From positions 89,104,728-89,168,727 of the forward strand of contig OX377204.1 of assembly GCA_947396885.1 (NCBI GenBank): a stretch of 64,000 nt of DNA, given 5' to 3'. The stretch comes from Heligmosomoides polygyrus polygyrus (lineage: Eukaryota; Nematoda; Chromadorea; Rhabditida; Heligmosomidae). Below the pieces are notes generated by a model that was not told the DNA's origin, searched no databases, and was given only the letters and a program-made list of their open reading frames with translations. The position numbers and the translations under genes were made by a program. This document shows positions 36,794 through 45,825 of the stretch, piece by piece; the first letter of the stretch is position 1; the number at the start of each line of letters is the position of its first letter.

Positions 36794-38646
36794 TTTTGCT
36801 GTTGTTATTATTTACATCGCTACTGACAGTAGTGTTTGCAGGTGGCCGCTTCCAGTGAATGAGCTCCCTTTGCAATTCCGCCAGACAATGAGCATCACGT
36901 TTTTGGGTGAAGTTCCGGTCTTGGCGAGGGAATTCCCTCTTGAGCCACAGACGCCTTCCCATGTGGTTAACGTAGACTTCCCACTTCTCGTCGCCAGTGA
37001 CCGGGTTCTCGAGCCCAGAAAAATTTCGCCGTACAGTCAAGAAGTTCATGCATCCTGCCGCACCTCTAGCTGGTGGCCGCTACGTTCATGCGATATCCAT
37101 TCACCACATTTATATGTCTTCCCAAGGCCACGCAGGTGTTGAGCTAGGTGGTGTAACTGCACTCAAGCTCCTCTGCCACATCATGGGTGCAACACAGAGG
37201 GTCCTCCCGAACAAGCTCTAGAATGTGCCCCTCATTCACTGCAAATGGCCTTCCAGGCCGTGGTTGGTCCTCCAGGCGGAAGTCTCCATTCTTAAACTTC
37301 CACAACCATACTTTCGTTGTGTCGTTGAAGACGTCACGGAATATGGCGACAATAGTCCTAAATGTAGTCAATAGGTCAGCCTATACACGCTTTATTAGGA
37401 GAAGGTTTCAGAACACTTTTAAAAATTTGGCGGAACGCCAAAGTGAGTGGCGGGAAACTTTCCTTACAACCTAATATATCCCGTCCAAACCTACCAAGCC
37501 TTCCATCCCTCCGACGTTGTCGAATTGATACGAGCCTTGCCTTGGAAAGATAGAACACTCATATTTCCAACAGCTGGTCACAAAAATCATTCTGCGGGTC
37601 AAATACGTTTTCAGATTGCCTCTACCAAACCTGTAGAAGCGAAATGCACGGCGCATCCCAAAAAAAGGGTTGACTAACGCCTTATCCTTTAACTATTACT
37701 TTATCCTTCCCAAACAAGTCTGGTACCGATTCACCGACCTCGGAAGGATGAAATGCTTGGTTGGCCTGGGCGGGAAATCCGAACCAGGAACCTGGTAGGG
37801 TGCAGGCGACGGCCGGCGCCTCCTCCAACTGCGCTACACGACCCCCTGAAGCCTCCTGAAGTCTCTAATCTCTCTCAATAACCTGATATAAAGGATGAAA
37901 GACGAAAATAAACTAAAGCATCGATTTCCAGACTACAATTGTCAGCTCGTCGCCGTACATCAAAGTACCGCCGAACACATTCCTCAAAGTGCTGAGCGTG
38001 CTTAACCTACCGTCTGAAACTACTGCACCAGCGAAGGTAAGGCTTGATGTTTATAAATTTTACTTTGAAGCTTCCTTCATTATGTAATCATCTAGTTATT
38101 GGATATGTGTCTCTCTTTCGTGTCAATTGAGTAGTGTATATGTACCGTAATATTAACAGTGTGTGTGTCGTACTCTTTTGAACGACCTGCACATTCGAAT
38201 GCGCGATCCTTTCGCAAGTAGAAAAAAGAAAATCACCATCAACCTCCCCATAGAATTTGAGCTTACGAAGGTCACTTTTCTCTGGATGAGCCCTACCAAA
38301 AGGCTAAGCCACCGCTTCTCAGCCTCCGTGGTTCGCTAACAACACCTCACATCTCCTAAAGTCCACCTCTCTCTCCTAAAGTTTCTTCTTTCAGGTGAAC
38401 TGCGATGCAGCTCTAAAGCTGACATTCTCCATCGCCTCTCAACGGTTCGACGTCACCCAAAGGAATCTGGTCTTGCCGAATGATGACGGAACCTGTACGT
38501 TGGCGGTGCTGCCAGCTAGCGCCGACAGCTTCAACAACGGGATGAACATCGAGCTCGGCATTCCATTCCTGCGAGGACGATGCACCTACTTCGACGTTGA
38601 CCAGCAACGCGTTGGTTTCGCCATCGCTAAAACGCATACTGCATAG
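23439..38646 (+). CDS. Gene C: secreted pepsin-like pseudoprotease, 8 exons, 366 aa
   Basis: Exons at 23439-23546, 27714-27865, 27920-28016, 29789-29963, 30866-30955, 32691-32812, 37932-38036 and 38395-38646 join into 1101 nt, open to TAG. It is nearly the same protein as gene B, with signal peptide MRLSLVFASVLLTAVSA, DTGSANFWIPDSGC, a flap exon with NDDNFGSSNG, TTIVSSSPYIKVP instead of the C-lobe DTG, and an exon 8 that differs from B at only a few residues. In exon 3 the old acceptor region has lost one base relative to B. The frame still holds if cttcag at 27914-27919 is the acceptor, and this supports the same choice in B. The exon 4 donor is gtgtgc, weaker than gtaagc in B. Intron 1 carries a 1.3 kb GC-rich foldback (24094-25398). 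Intron 6 is 5.1 kb because a SINE was split by a LINE and a mariner relic. AATAAA lies at 38651. Confidence 0.9.
24094..25398. mobile_element. 1.3-kb composite foldback element flanked by CCAGG (gene C intron 1)
   Basis: The ends are gcgcggattcatgaac and gttcatgaatccgggc, with CCAGG at 24089-24093 and 25399-25403. Gene B has the single-CCAGG empty site in its intron 1 (gaagccaggaaaaag). Inside are a snap-back unit (24337-24479, ends ggcccccacagagtt) and a GC-rich block (24480-25330) that contains a 255-bp tandem repeat. The long open frames here, up to 280 codons on the - strand, follow from GC content and the repeat and are not genes. Confidence 0.85.
24560..25210. repeat. GC-rich tandem repeat, about 255-bp unit
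   Basis: gttttttggcgccg recurs at 24601, 24855 and 25110. Each unit centres on a near-perfect palindrome of about 50 bp (gggacgacagcc ... ggctgtcgtccc around ccgcggtgcactgcaccgcgg) followed by gggaagtataacag. Confidence 0.85.
25404..26540. other. Gene C intron 1, middle: unclassified
   Basis: The first part continues to align with gene B intron 1 (ggacactggccatccctctttc). The rest has short frames only. No repeat family was identified. Confidence 0.35.
26548..26955 (+). mobile_element. RTE-1-like LINE, 5'-truncated 3' end
   Basis: Encodes the C-terminal end of a LINE polyprotein: GVTRLTHVREGLRSSELRRR, LSKIRWAGHVMRF, DWIPRDIKRTPGR and RRRCWRPLEQVDDQRDDR, then a stop and two-plus gatacaggt units as the 3' tail. 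The same protein end is at 59226 on the - strand. It sits in gene C intron 1. Confidence 0.85.
26956..27713. other. Gene C intron 1, distal part
   Basis: AT-rich, with an acacaaacaaaacacacatac microsatellite-like stretch at about 27010-27070. On the - strand 27110-27180 reads NGCTSTAVFEPPDDRNQCYQ, a plausible but unrecognised coding scrap. No gene is supported. Confidence 0.3.
28017..29788. other. Gene C intron 3
   Basis: Contains a fragment at about 28740-28950 ending in ggcctgaaggcccgaaacgt and caataaatattg (a retroelement-like 3' end), a partial MITE at 29045-29125 (gcgatatggtgaaacg), unrecognised short - strand frames at 29170-29500, and a C-run at 29682-29693. None can be assigned with confidence. 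Confidence 0.35.
29984..30148. mobile_element. MITE in gene C intron 4
   Basis: gggccggattcatcaacgac and gtcgttgatgaatctgac are inverted ends, and the interior gcgatatggtgagcgataag is shared with other copies. caa occurs on both sides. Gene B lacks it at the matching position. Confidence 0.8.
30478..30795 (-). repeat. SINE-1, - orientation (gene C intron 4)
   Basis: Runs from a duplicated ggataaagagctaaggc tail to ctcccgtctgcgctatc. It occupies the same intron position as the SINE in gene B, so it predates their split. Confidence 0.78.
30956..32690. other. Gene C intron 5: no gene seen
   Basis: The first 300 and last 100 bases align with gene B intron 5. The middle has two related stretches (aaaaatcgataatcgatcaa and aaaatcgataatttgatcag at about 31636 and 31750, each preceded by acatccat or acatccac), an imperfect direct repeat of about 115 bp. 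Confidence 0.4.
32953..33035 (+). repeat. SINE-1 head, left part of a split copy (gene C intron 6)
   Basis: gtgttagcgcagacggggaag and ggttctaggttcg are the A-box and B-box regions. The body resumes at 37478. Gene B has the unsplit equivalent at the same intron position. Confidence 0.7.
33125..36250 (-). mobile_element. RTE-like LINE, near full length, degenerate
   Basis: It is bounded by an 18-bp direct repeat, aacataggcaccattatt, at 33107-33124 and 36251-36268. On the - strand the order is a tRNA-like 5' end (A box at 36229-36240, B box at 36185-36195), a basic leader, an endonuclease domain (LGTLNVGTLTGR, LCLQETRWKGAK, MSVYAPQTG, MNGHVGSG, DHILVRR), reverse transcriptase (IKLISHTMKIYERL, QVQWGFMPERSTTDAIF, FLDLEKAYDR, LYADDIA on 33919-33899) and a C-terminal domain (AEMRMLRWACGWTRRD, LRWYGHVLRRPDD, GKRPRGAPRKRWKDV). 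It ends in an agaagaagaagaa tail. Several frameshifts make it inactive. It lies antisense in gene C intron 6. Confidence 0.92.
36300..37380 (-). mobile_element. Mariner transposase relic
   Basis: On the - strand, 37371-37144 gives WLWKFKNGDFRLEDQPRPG, RPFAVNEGHILELVREDP and ELECSYTT, the mariner N-terminal DNA-binding domain. 37049-36830 includes NPVTGDEKWEVYVN, the first catalytic region (TGDEKW). 36600-36310 gives RVRPHVAR and a YSGYLAPTDYHLF-like end after frame changes. TTTA microsatellites at 36616 and 36732 interrupt it. It abuts the right target duplication of the LINE. Confidence 0.78.
36732..36797. repeat. (ATTT)n microsatellite
   Basis: About 16 uninterrupted ATTT units inside the mariner relic. 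A shorter ATTT run (about seven units) lies at 36615-36643. Confidence 0.95.
37478..37705 (+). repeat. SINE-1 body, right part of a split copy
   Basis: caaacctaccaagccttcca to gactaacgccttatccttt. It is the continuation of the head at 32953, separated by the LINE and mariner relic. Confidence 0.75.
37706..37848 (-). repeat. SINE-1 head half, - orientation
   Basis: Starts at cttcccaaacaagtctggta and ends at cgcctcctccaactgcgcta, and lacks the tail half. It lies just upstream of gene C exon 7. Confidence 0.78.
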
Positions 38647-38656
38647 AACTAATAAA

Positions 38657-39624
38657 TTTCTACTGTAGTTTCTTCTGCATGTCGGTCCAACTGTTAATCC
38701 AGGAGTGCGAACAAAATTAATGGCTGCTAGGTGAGACCAGGGTTTGGAGGTCGACGTGGAGGCCCAACTAACACGATGACCTCTGAACGGTCTTCGCTGC
38801 AAATACTTTTTTTCTAGAATATTGTATCAGTTCCACGTTAATTCCTTTGTCTAATTAACGTCTAATGTCTAATTGTAAGAATAACCTTATTTTTCAACTT
38901 TTTACGGCCTCGGTTGCGTAGTCTCTTAACAATTTGGAAGGTTTCTGCCGAATAAATTGACATTTGGGAGGATAGTTTCTCGAGTGACTTCGACTTTTCC
39001 AGGGACTGAAAGAGGTGCCAACGCTGAAACGCAAGCCCTAATTAGGATCTGTACCAATCTAGGTCTTCTCAAACAACTTTTCGTTATATTGTAATGATTA
39101 ATCAATAACTATCGTTTAAGCGGGACCATTTAAATTGTGCATGGCACGAATTCGTCACTGGATGGAGTTTTCTATTAGAAAAAAAGGAAAAAGGAGAAGG
39201 TGTCATACTCTTTTTGAATGCGCGAAACTACTAATTTAAATTCAGCGAACTTCCATGTTTTAAACGTGAAGTGTTTCAAAAACTTTAATTTTATAGATTA
39301 CATTTTATATTTTTCTATAAGTTTGTTTAATCACGTATTTCTTGAATTTTTTTCTACACATGGATAAGGATAAATACATTACATATGATAAGGACAATCT
39401 TTTAGACTTGGATATGGAGAATCTAGAAACTACAATACATATGATTTGGTCACTTGCAACGCTTCTGAACGTTCCAAAGCGGCCTTTTTGAATAACTTTT
39501 TAAAATCAAATACACTCAGCAGCTCGAGCTCTATGTTTTGACATATAATTCTCAGTAGAGTTGACCAATGCAAATAAGCTGACAGAATCAATCGAGTGGG
39601 CGCGGCAACTTGTGGAGTGAGCTT
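38657..39624. other. Spacer after gene C: no gene seen
   Basis: The first 100 bases align with the 3' flank of gene B and contain the empty MITE site. 39460-39625 aligns with the 3' flank of gene A. Between them the sequence is AT-rich and featureless. Confidence 0.45.
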
Positions 39625-39902
39625 AGCTGAAGAACGGCGTTTGTTAATCTCTTTCGGGATGCGCCATGCACTATACTTCTACGGCCTATGTCGTGGAGGC
39701 GATTTGAATTCGCATTTGGCCATATAGTGACTTGCGGTGGTCAGAAAAGTCTTCATCCTCATTAGACTAGTCCGGCTCCATTTCACTGACCCCGGAGGGA
39801 TGGAAGGCTTGCTCGGCCGAGCGAGAAATCCGAACCAGGAACCCGGTATCGGCTGCCAGCGACAGTCGGCACCTCCCCCGATTGAGCTACACGCGCCCAC
39901 AT
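39625..39902 (-). repeat. SINE-1, full length, - orientation
   Basis: gaagaacggcgtttgttaatc to cctcccccgattgagctaca. The A box is slightly eroded. Confidence 0.82.
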
Positions 39903-40013
39903 GGCTAGAATCAACACATTTGTTAATCACAGAAATCATTTTTAAGGCTTTAAACGGCTGTAATTGGGGTTATAACCTGTTGCAATGATGCTTGTTTGAG
40001 ATCAAAACTCTAG

Positions 40014-40082
40014 CGCTAGGCAGGATTCGAATCCCCGCAGCTCCTGCCTACCAGGCAGATTATCACTCCTTACACCACTGGC
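40014..40082 (-). repeat. tRNA-like repeat Z
   Basis: On the - strand the B box is gattcgaatcc in a tRNA-like context next to gcgctaga. Repeats at 50278, 51440, 55768 and 56112 share the cctggcgc / gattcgaa core. It does not fold into a convincing tRNA, so I treat it as tRNA-derived. Confidence 0.55.
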
Positions 40083-40870
40083 ACTGTTTAATAGAGCAGA
40101 ACATTCTCGACAATTCGTGTACAAATCAACACTTAGGCGACGAGGGTTCGAAATCTATCTGGCGCTAGAAGTCTGATCAGCAAGACCCAAACATCATCGC
40201 AGTAAAATGAGTAATATCGAACGAATTAAATTTTTTATGGCAAAGCTTCGGCTAGTAGTGGCCGCAAGGCCCACTGACCGATGCCTCTGGCACGACTACG
40301 TGCTGAGCATGTCCCATGCCTATTGCCAGAATTTTTTTTATTAAAAATTTACCGTAAAATTGACCGCAATGTAGGCAACGGAGCATCCGTGAAAGAATTT
40401 TCAGAAAATTTAAGCACTGTTTGAAAAGTCTTACCACCAGAACTATTGCCCATATTGCCCAACTTTAATGCTTCTATAAAAGGGAAAAGGAACGAAAATT
40501 TTCTGACTTGTGATTGGACAGGATTGCGCCATTTTCGTCAAAAATGTCAACCCTTCAACAAAACGTGGAATTTCCTATAGACTTGGCTGGAAGGCGGCAG
40601 ATAATTTGTTTTAGGCTGTTAGTTCCGCAATATAACGATCACCTTATGTTCATAAACACGTGAGCTTGTGTTTCATGCAATCAAGTGAACAAATAGATAA
40701 ATAAGCCAATAAATAAGCAGGTTTCTACGATAGTTCTGAATATGATTGCCAATTCTGAATAGATCCATATTCCGCATAGGAAGAACACTACCGATTCCCA
40801 GTCTTTTCTGAGCCGCCGAAGTCTTCCAACAGTAAACTTAGACTCTTTCCTGGCGACAATTTTATAGTTT
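40083..40870. other. Spacer before gene D: nothing recognised
   Basis: A second gggttcgaa/tctggcgctagaag piece at 40146-40172 is a scrap of repeat Z. Otherwise it has no motif-bearing frames. Confidence 0.35.
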
Positions 40871-40891
40871 TCTCCGCCATGAACACCAGCC

Positions 40892-40947
40892 GATAGCAGC
40901 AGCAGCTTGTTATCTTGAAATCTAACGTCACTTGGTCTGATATAAAA
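40892..40947 (+). promoter_or_regulatory. Gene D core promoter: GATA pair, GTCA, TATA
   Basis: GATA at 40892, TTATC (GATAA inverted) with TATC at 40911, GTCA at 40927 and TATAAAA at 40941, with the ATG at 40981. The spacings 19, 16 and 30 bp equal those of B and C although the flanking sequence has diverged. The grid therefore looks selected. Confidence 0.72.
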
Positions 40948-41317
40948 GCTTCCTGCTCCGTGTGGTCTTTATACCCAGCCATGCTGATTACACTATTCGT
41001 CACTACGACGCTTCTGAAAGCCGTCTCACCATTTGCCATTCCGATCGAGATAGCTGCAGTGTCTAATGTGACCGCTGGTGGAGCAGAGGTGCATATTGTT
41101 TCAGCAGAATAAACGGATAAATGCTTGCTAAAAGTAGTGGATCATCAGATGTCATCTACGGAGGTACCGCCGACAGGTATACAACGAGAAAAAAACTAAA
41201 AATTCATTCGAATAAGATGTATTAGTTGTGACACCGTTCGATAAGGATAGTTACAAATTGTCGAATTTGGAAGAGGGAAAGGCTATTTTGGTGCTCAAGG
41301 AAACGTTATTAAATGAA

Positions 41318-41572
41318 GTCGGCATCAGTCAATCACTTTGCGGAATGCGCCATGCATTCTACTTTTGCGAGATATCGTGGAGACAATTCGAGTGCTTATT
41401 TGGCGTAGTACAATGACGTGCAGTTCATTTTGTCCTTCCCAGACGAGTCTAGTACCAATCCATAGCCCACGGAGTCTCGGTTGGCTGGGCGGTAAATCCG
41501 AACCAAGAATCTTGAATCAGAGTGCGCGCGACAGCCGGCGCCTCCCCTGACTGCGCTAACATACCCCTTGTC
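41318..41572 (-). repeat. SINE-1, - orientation (gene D intron 1)
   Basis: ggaatgcgccatgcattctac to ccggcgcctcccctgactgc, somewhat diverged, with a short deletion in the middle. Confidence 0.75.
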
Positions 41573-41574
41573 AT

Positions 41575-42120
41575 GTGAATAGATGCCGTTTTCACGTCGA
41601 ATTTGGCACTTTTCAAGTCAAATCAGACACTCTTCTAAACTAGCCGAGGACTTCTGAAATTAAAGTGAATTCTTTCAAATCGATATGAGCGTCTTCTACA
41701 TTAAACTAGAGCCTTCCCAAAAAGATTAGAGTAATTTTTGTTACACGAAATTTTAGAACGACTTTCTTTGAGGCTATCGTCTACTTCCCAATAAATAAAC
41801 ACATTGCTAAAAGAAATTTTTAGAAAATTTCGAGAAAAAATAGAGGTTTGAAGTTTATTTTAAAGAGCAGGAAGGCAGCCATTTTTAGTGCCAAAAAGAA
41901 GATTGCTCCATGTCCTCGTTCAAGACGTTGCGATTTTTTTTCACTGATGGCAAAATTTCGGAAAGCAATTTAGTTTTACCTGCCTAAAGTTGTTTTGATA
42001 TGCAAGAGATCGTTTTGATTTCAAAACTCTTAAAGCTAGCTCAGAAAAATGTTCAATTTCTAGCTTTGGAGAGTGCTCAATATGATTCGAAAAGTGTTCA
42101 CCTCGACATAAAAACTGCAT
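41575..42120. repeat. AT-rich dispersed repeat, also at 63200-63570
   Basis: Both stretches contain runs built on aaatcaaactgnacacttt-like units, then acgactttctttgaggc or its close equivalent, then aagagcaggaaggcag. It is non-coding. Confidence 0.6.
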
Positions 42121-42334
42121 GTTTTTTAATACTTTTCCTTTTTGATTGACGAGTCCGGTGGACTGCTGTTTCTGCCACCCATTTAGAGTTTCCACCTGTT
42201 GATGACCCTGATTTGTTCCATGAAATACATGCTACCAAGACTGTGCTGCAGGTTTACTGGAGATACACCACCTTCGTGAATTTCGGTTTTTCGATATGTT
42301 CCCGTTGTAGTAGCGCGTATTTCGAACACGAAAA

Positions 42335-42620
42335 CATGGCCAGGTGCAGCGCCGTCGCAGGAGGCGCCGGCTGTCGCGTGCACTCAATTCCAGATTCTTG
42401 GTTCGGATTTCGCGCCCAGGCCAACCAAGCCTTCCATCCCTCCGGGTTTGGTGAATTCGCACCAGACTTGTCTGGGAAGGATAAAATGCTGACTCGTTCA
42501 TAGGATCGCTACCGCATGTCGTGGTGTAGGCCAAAAACGAATTCAAATTGCCTCCATGATATTCCGTGGAAGTACGATGGCGCGTTACATGTAGGATAAA
42601 GGTTGGCTAATGGTATTTAT
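42335..42620 (+). repeat. SINE-1, + orientation (gene D intron 1)
   Basis: ggtgcagcgccgtcgcaggag to the eroded tail near 42620. Its B-box region is ttggttcggattt. Confidence 0.82.
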
Positions 42621-43224
42621 TCTTTATGTTGCGAGATAAATTTTAGTGAAATTGAAAACAAGGAGAATTATTATGTATTCGTACTCTATGGGATTTTAGC
42701 TGCCTCTGCATAGCTAAGGTATCACAATTAAGGCATAGAACAACATGGTAACCTTCTGCAGAGCATGGAGTGACGTCCCAAAAATGAAGCCATTCAAGAA
42801 CCTTTTTCCTTCATTTCTTTCTCTTTTTCTATTCTCTTGCTTTTACGACCAGAGGAGTAATGTCAGTTTCCATCTCTTCTTTCGCTTCTCGTCACATAGT
42901 TGTGTAGCGACTGAATAGATAAACAAAAGAATGATAGAAGTCAAAGTCCAGTCTTATTCATACCTCCTAAGTATCCATCCAGACCCAAAGCTGCTACTAC
43001 CGCTTTCAGCTGGACGAATTCACCGAGAGCTACTTTGTCACTAACGTCACCGTCGGTACACCGCCGCAATTGTTCCGAGTGATCGTCGACACAGGATCGG
43101 CCAACTTCTGGATTCCTGACAAAAGTTGCAATGCGTGCGCCAACAAGCGGAAATTTGACAGGTGAATGAAATCCTGTAGCCCTGCCTATAACAAGGGAAG
43201 GGCTGACCTGCGCTGCCTCATGCA

Positions 43225-43665
43225 CATTGTGCCTGGGTATCACTGGTGTGTTGAACGTTTTTACATCACCATGTTTGAATAACACAGCTTGCAGCTGGAA
43301 AATTAGGCAAAAAACTCTGAAAATAGGATAGACGTTAAAATCCTTCAAATCTCAACCAAACATATGAAATGCAAAAACACAGCGGAACAGGAGAATCGAA
43401 CCCCCGACCTCCATCGCGTGAAGCAGAGTCACTATCCACTGCGCTCCGAGCCGCGTGTCAGCGGAGGCATCGCGGGCGTCCAAGACCGCCGAACTCGTGA
43501 GGCGCCGTATTCCATTGTGACTTCAAGGTCCCCCTACTCCTTGGGTTTAACGACTTGGCAAACAACAAACACATTTTTATACTAAATGAGGGGTGGAGAT
43601 TCTTCCTATATGACTCGCTTTCCCCGTTCAGAGATGCGCTTCAGACCATTCAATTGTAAGATGCG
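43225..43665 (-). repeat. Dispersed repeat Y, copy 3, with clear Pol III boxes
   Basis: On the - strand: A box ggagcgcagtgg (43447-43436) and B box ggttcgattctcc (about 43402-43391), in a tRNA-like layout followed by a long body shared with 505-935. It sits in gene D intron 2 and ends 25 bp before exon 3. Confidence 0.72.
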
Positions 43666-43799
43666 CATTATAACTCAAAACTCTTTCAGCACAAAGTCTT
43701 CCACGTACATGGAAAACGGCCTCACCTGGATGAACTACGACCATTTTGGAATTTCGGAGGGATTCATCGGATTAGACACAGTTAGGGTAAGTAGAACAG

Positions 43800-44720
43800 T
43801 TATTCTCTTTGAATAATTCAACGAACATTTTCAGCATTCGAGTTCAAAATGCATTCGAAAAATGAGATGTCTCGTATATTCGAGTTCGAGAACTTTACCC
43901 TTTTTCGATTTTTTGATTACGAATATGCGTTGAAATTCGAATAAAAACCATTCCAATAACTATCCACAGGTAGGACAGGCACAATGTAAAAAAAGGCACA
44001 AATTCGCCTTCACCAATCGAATGACACTTTTCAATTACTTAGATAGCTTTCAAATTTTTTATTTCCAGGAAACTTTTAAGCATTTGAATGGTTTGAAATA
44101 CCGATAATTCTCAAGTAGTCGAATTGAAATGTATTCGAAAACTGTTACTTTTCTCAGTATTCTTATTAGAACACACTCAAAGAAGGACGTCTTTCTTAAA
44201 TATTAGAACTCGGATTTTTTCAAAAAAGGACATCTTGAATATTCAAGTTTGAGTTTGATCACATTTAAAAAATACGCTTTTTCAAGTATTCGATTATTCA
44301 AGCGAATATTCAAATTAGAGCAAAAACAATTCGAACACCGGATCGAACAGGTCACTCGAACATATATATAAAACGTACATAAATGTACATAAAATGTCTA
44401 TGAAAAATTCGCGTTGAGCAACCGAATGAGACCTTTCAAGTGCTTGAATAAGTGTGACTACCTCCAATTTGTAATTGAATGGTTCCCAATATCGAGATTT
44501 TTAGTACTCGAATTCGAATATATTCAAAAAGCGTGCTTTTTTCTGAATATTCGAACTGGACTTTTCAAACTTGAATAAAAACCATTCGAACACATATCCG
44601 AAGAGGCCATTTGGGTAGCACCATGAAAGGTCCTAGCACATTTTATCTAGCCGGTAGCTTTTACAAGAAGCTATTTTGATGTTCCGTTTTCTTATTCGGA
44701 AAGCGATTTCTCGAATATTA
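43800..44720. repeat. AT-rich imperfect repeats with ATTCGAA motif (gene D intron 3)
   Basis: The phrase taaaaaccattcgaa(c/t) recurs near 43942, 44325, 44577 and 46035, with accompanying gaacaggtcactcgaa-like text. The array continues beyond the mariner at 44722-45825. Confidence 0.6.
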
Positions 44721-44721
44721 C

Positions 44722-45825
44722 TAGGTCGTTCGGAAAGTTCACAGCGGTTTGAGTGCATCACTATGAACTACCATAACTTTATCAAATCTTGTCGGATTTA
44801 GTCGAAATAAGCACTTTTCGAATCAGCTCTCTTTTTCTATCGGGCTACCTGTCGATTTATTCCATCAGCGAAAAAATTGGGTGATCGAGATTCGACAAAA
44901 TCCACGAAAGCTGTTTTGGCTTGGACCTGATTGGTAAAGGTTCTACCAGCGAGAATGTCCTGAAAGTGTACGAAAAGGTAGTCGGTTGGTGAGAGGCCTG
45001 GAGAATATGTCGGATGAGACAGAACTTCAACCCTTATGTCGTTCAATTTTCAAATAGAGCTTTGCGAAACGTGTGGGTGGGCGTTATCGTGCAAAAGAAT
45101 AGGGCCTCTTCTGTTGACCAATGCTGACTGAAGTTTACGCAGTTTTCGCTGCATTTCGTCGATTTCCTTACAGTAGGACTCCGCTGTGATCGTTTGATCT
45201 GGTGCCAAAAAGTTGTAACGGATCACACCAGTCGCCTACCACCACACAGTGACCATCACCTTTTCTTGGTGGAGATTCGCCTTTGAAAGATGCCTAGGGG
45301 TTCGTCTGCGTCAAGCCACTGGCCGTTCTGTTATCACACAGAATCCACTTTTCATTACAAGTCATCCAAAAATTCGATTCGATCCAAAAACGGGTCAGGT
45401 TTGTTGCGCAAAAGTAGAGAAGAACAAATCTCGAAACGCGACAATTTTTACCGCTCACTCAACTCGTGGGGCACCCACCTTTCGAGCTTCTCCACCTTCC
45501 CAAGGCGTTTCAAAGCATCCGCAACAGAAGTTTTACTGGCGTCTTGCTCTTCCGCGATCCCACGAACTGTTTGGGGAGGTGCAGCTTCCACCAATTCCTT
45601 CAACTCGTCGTCCAGGATTGCTCTATGTCAACCGCCACGGGGTCATCTTCGAAGCTGAAATCTCCGGTCCGAAATTTACTGAACCATTGGCGCACAGTGC
45701 TTTCTTCATCACTATTAGGCCCCACACTCGATTGATTTGTCGAGCTGACTCGGCTGCGGATTGTCTCAATTTGAAGTCAAAATAAAATATCGTCGGAATT
45801 TCTTCGACATATTCAATAGGCCTTT
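44722..45825 (-). mobile_element. Mariner relic (gene D intron 3)
   Basis: One end is taggtcgttcggaaagttc, a mariner-type terminal repeat. The other, near 45825, is a degenerate counterpart. On the - strand it encodes, with stops, ILLHDNAHPHVSQSSI, then RVEVLSHPTYSPGLSPTDYL and FVHFQDILAGRTF, the catalytic core and C-terminal end of a mariner transposase. N-terminal fragments are read at 45785-45250. The + strand frames over it (up to 178 codons) are antisense shadows. Confidence 0.8.

Noticed and set aside
45249..45785. 178-codon + strand frame
   Set aside because: Antisense to a degenerate mariner, with no motifs of its own.
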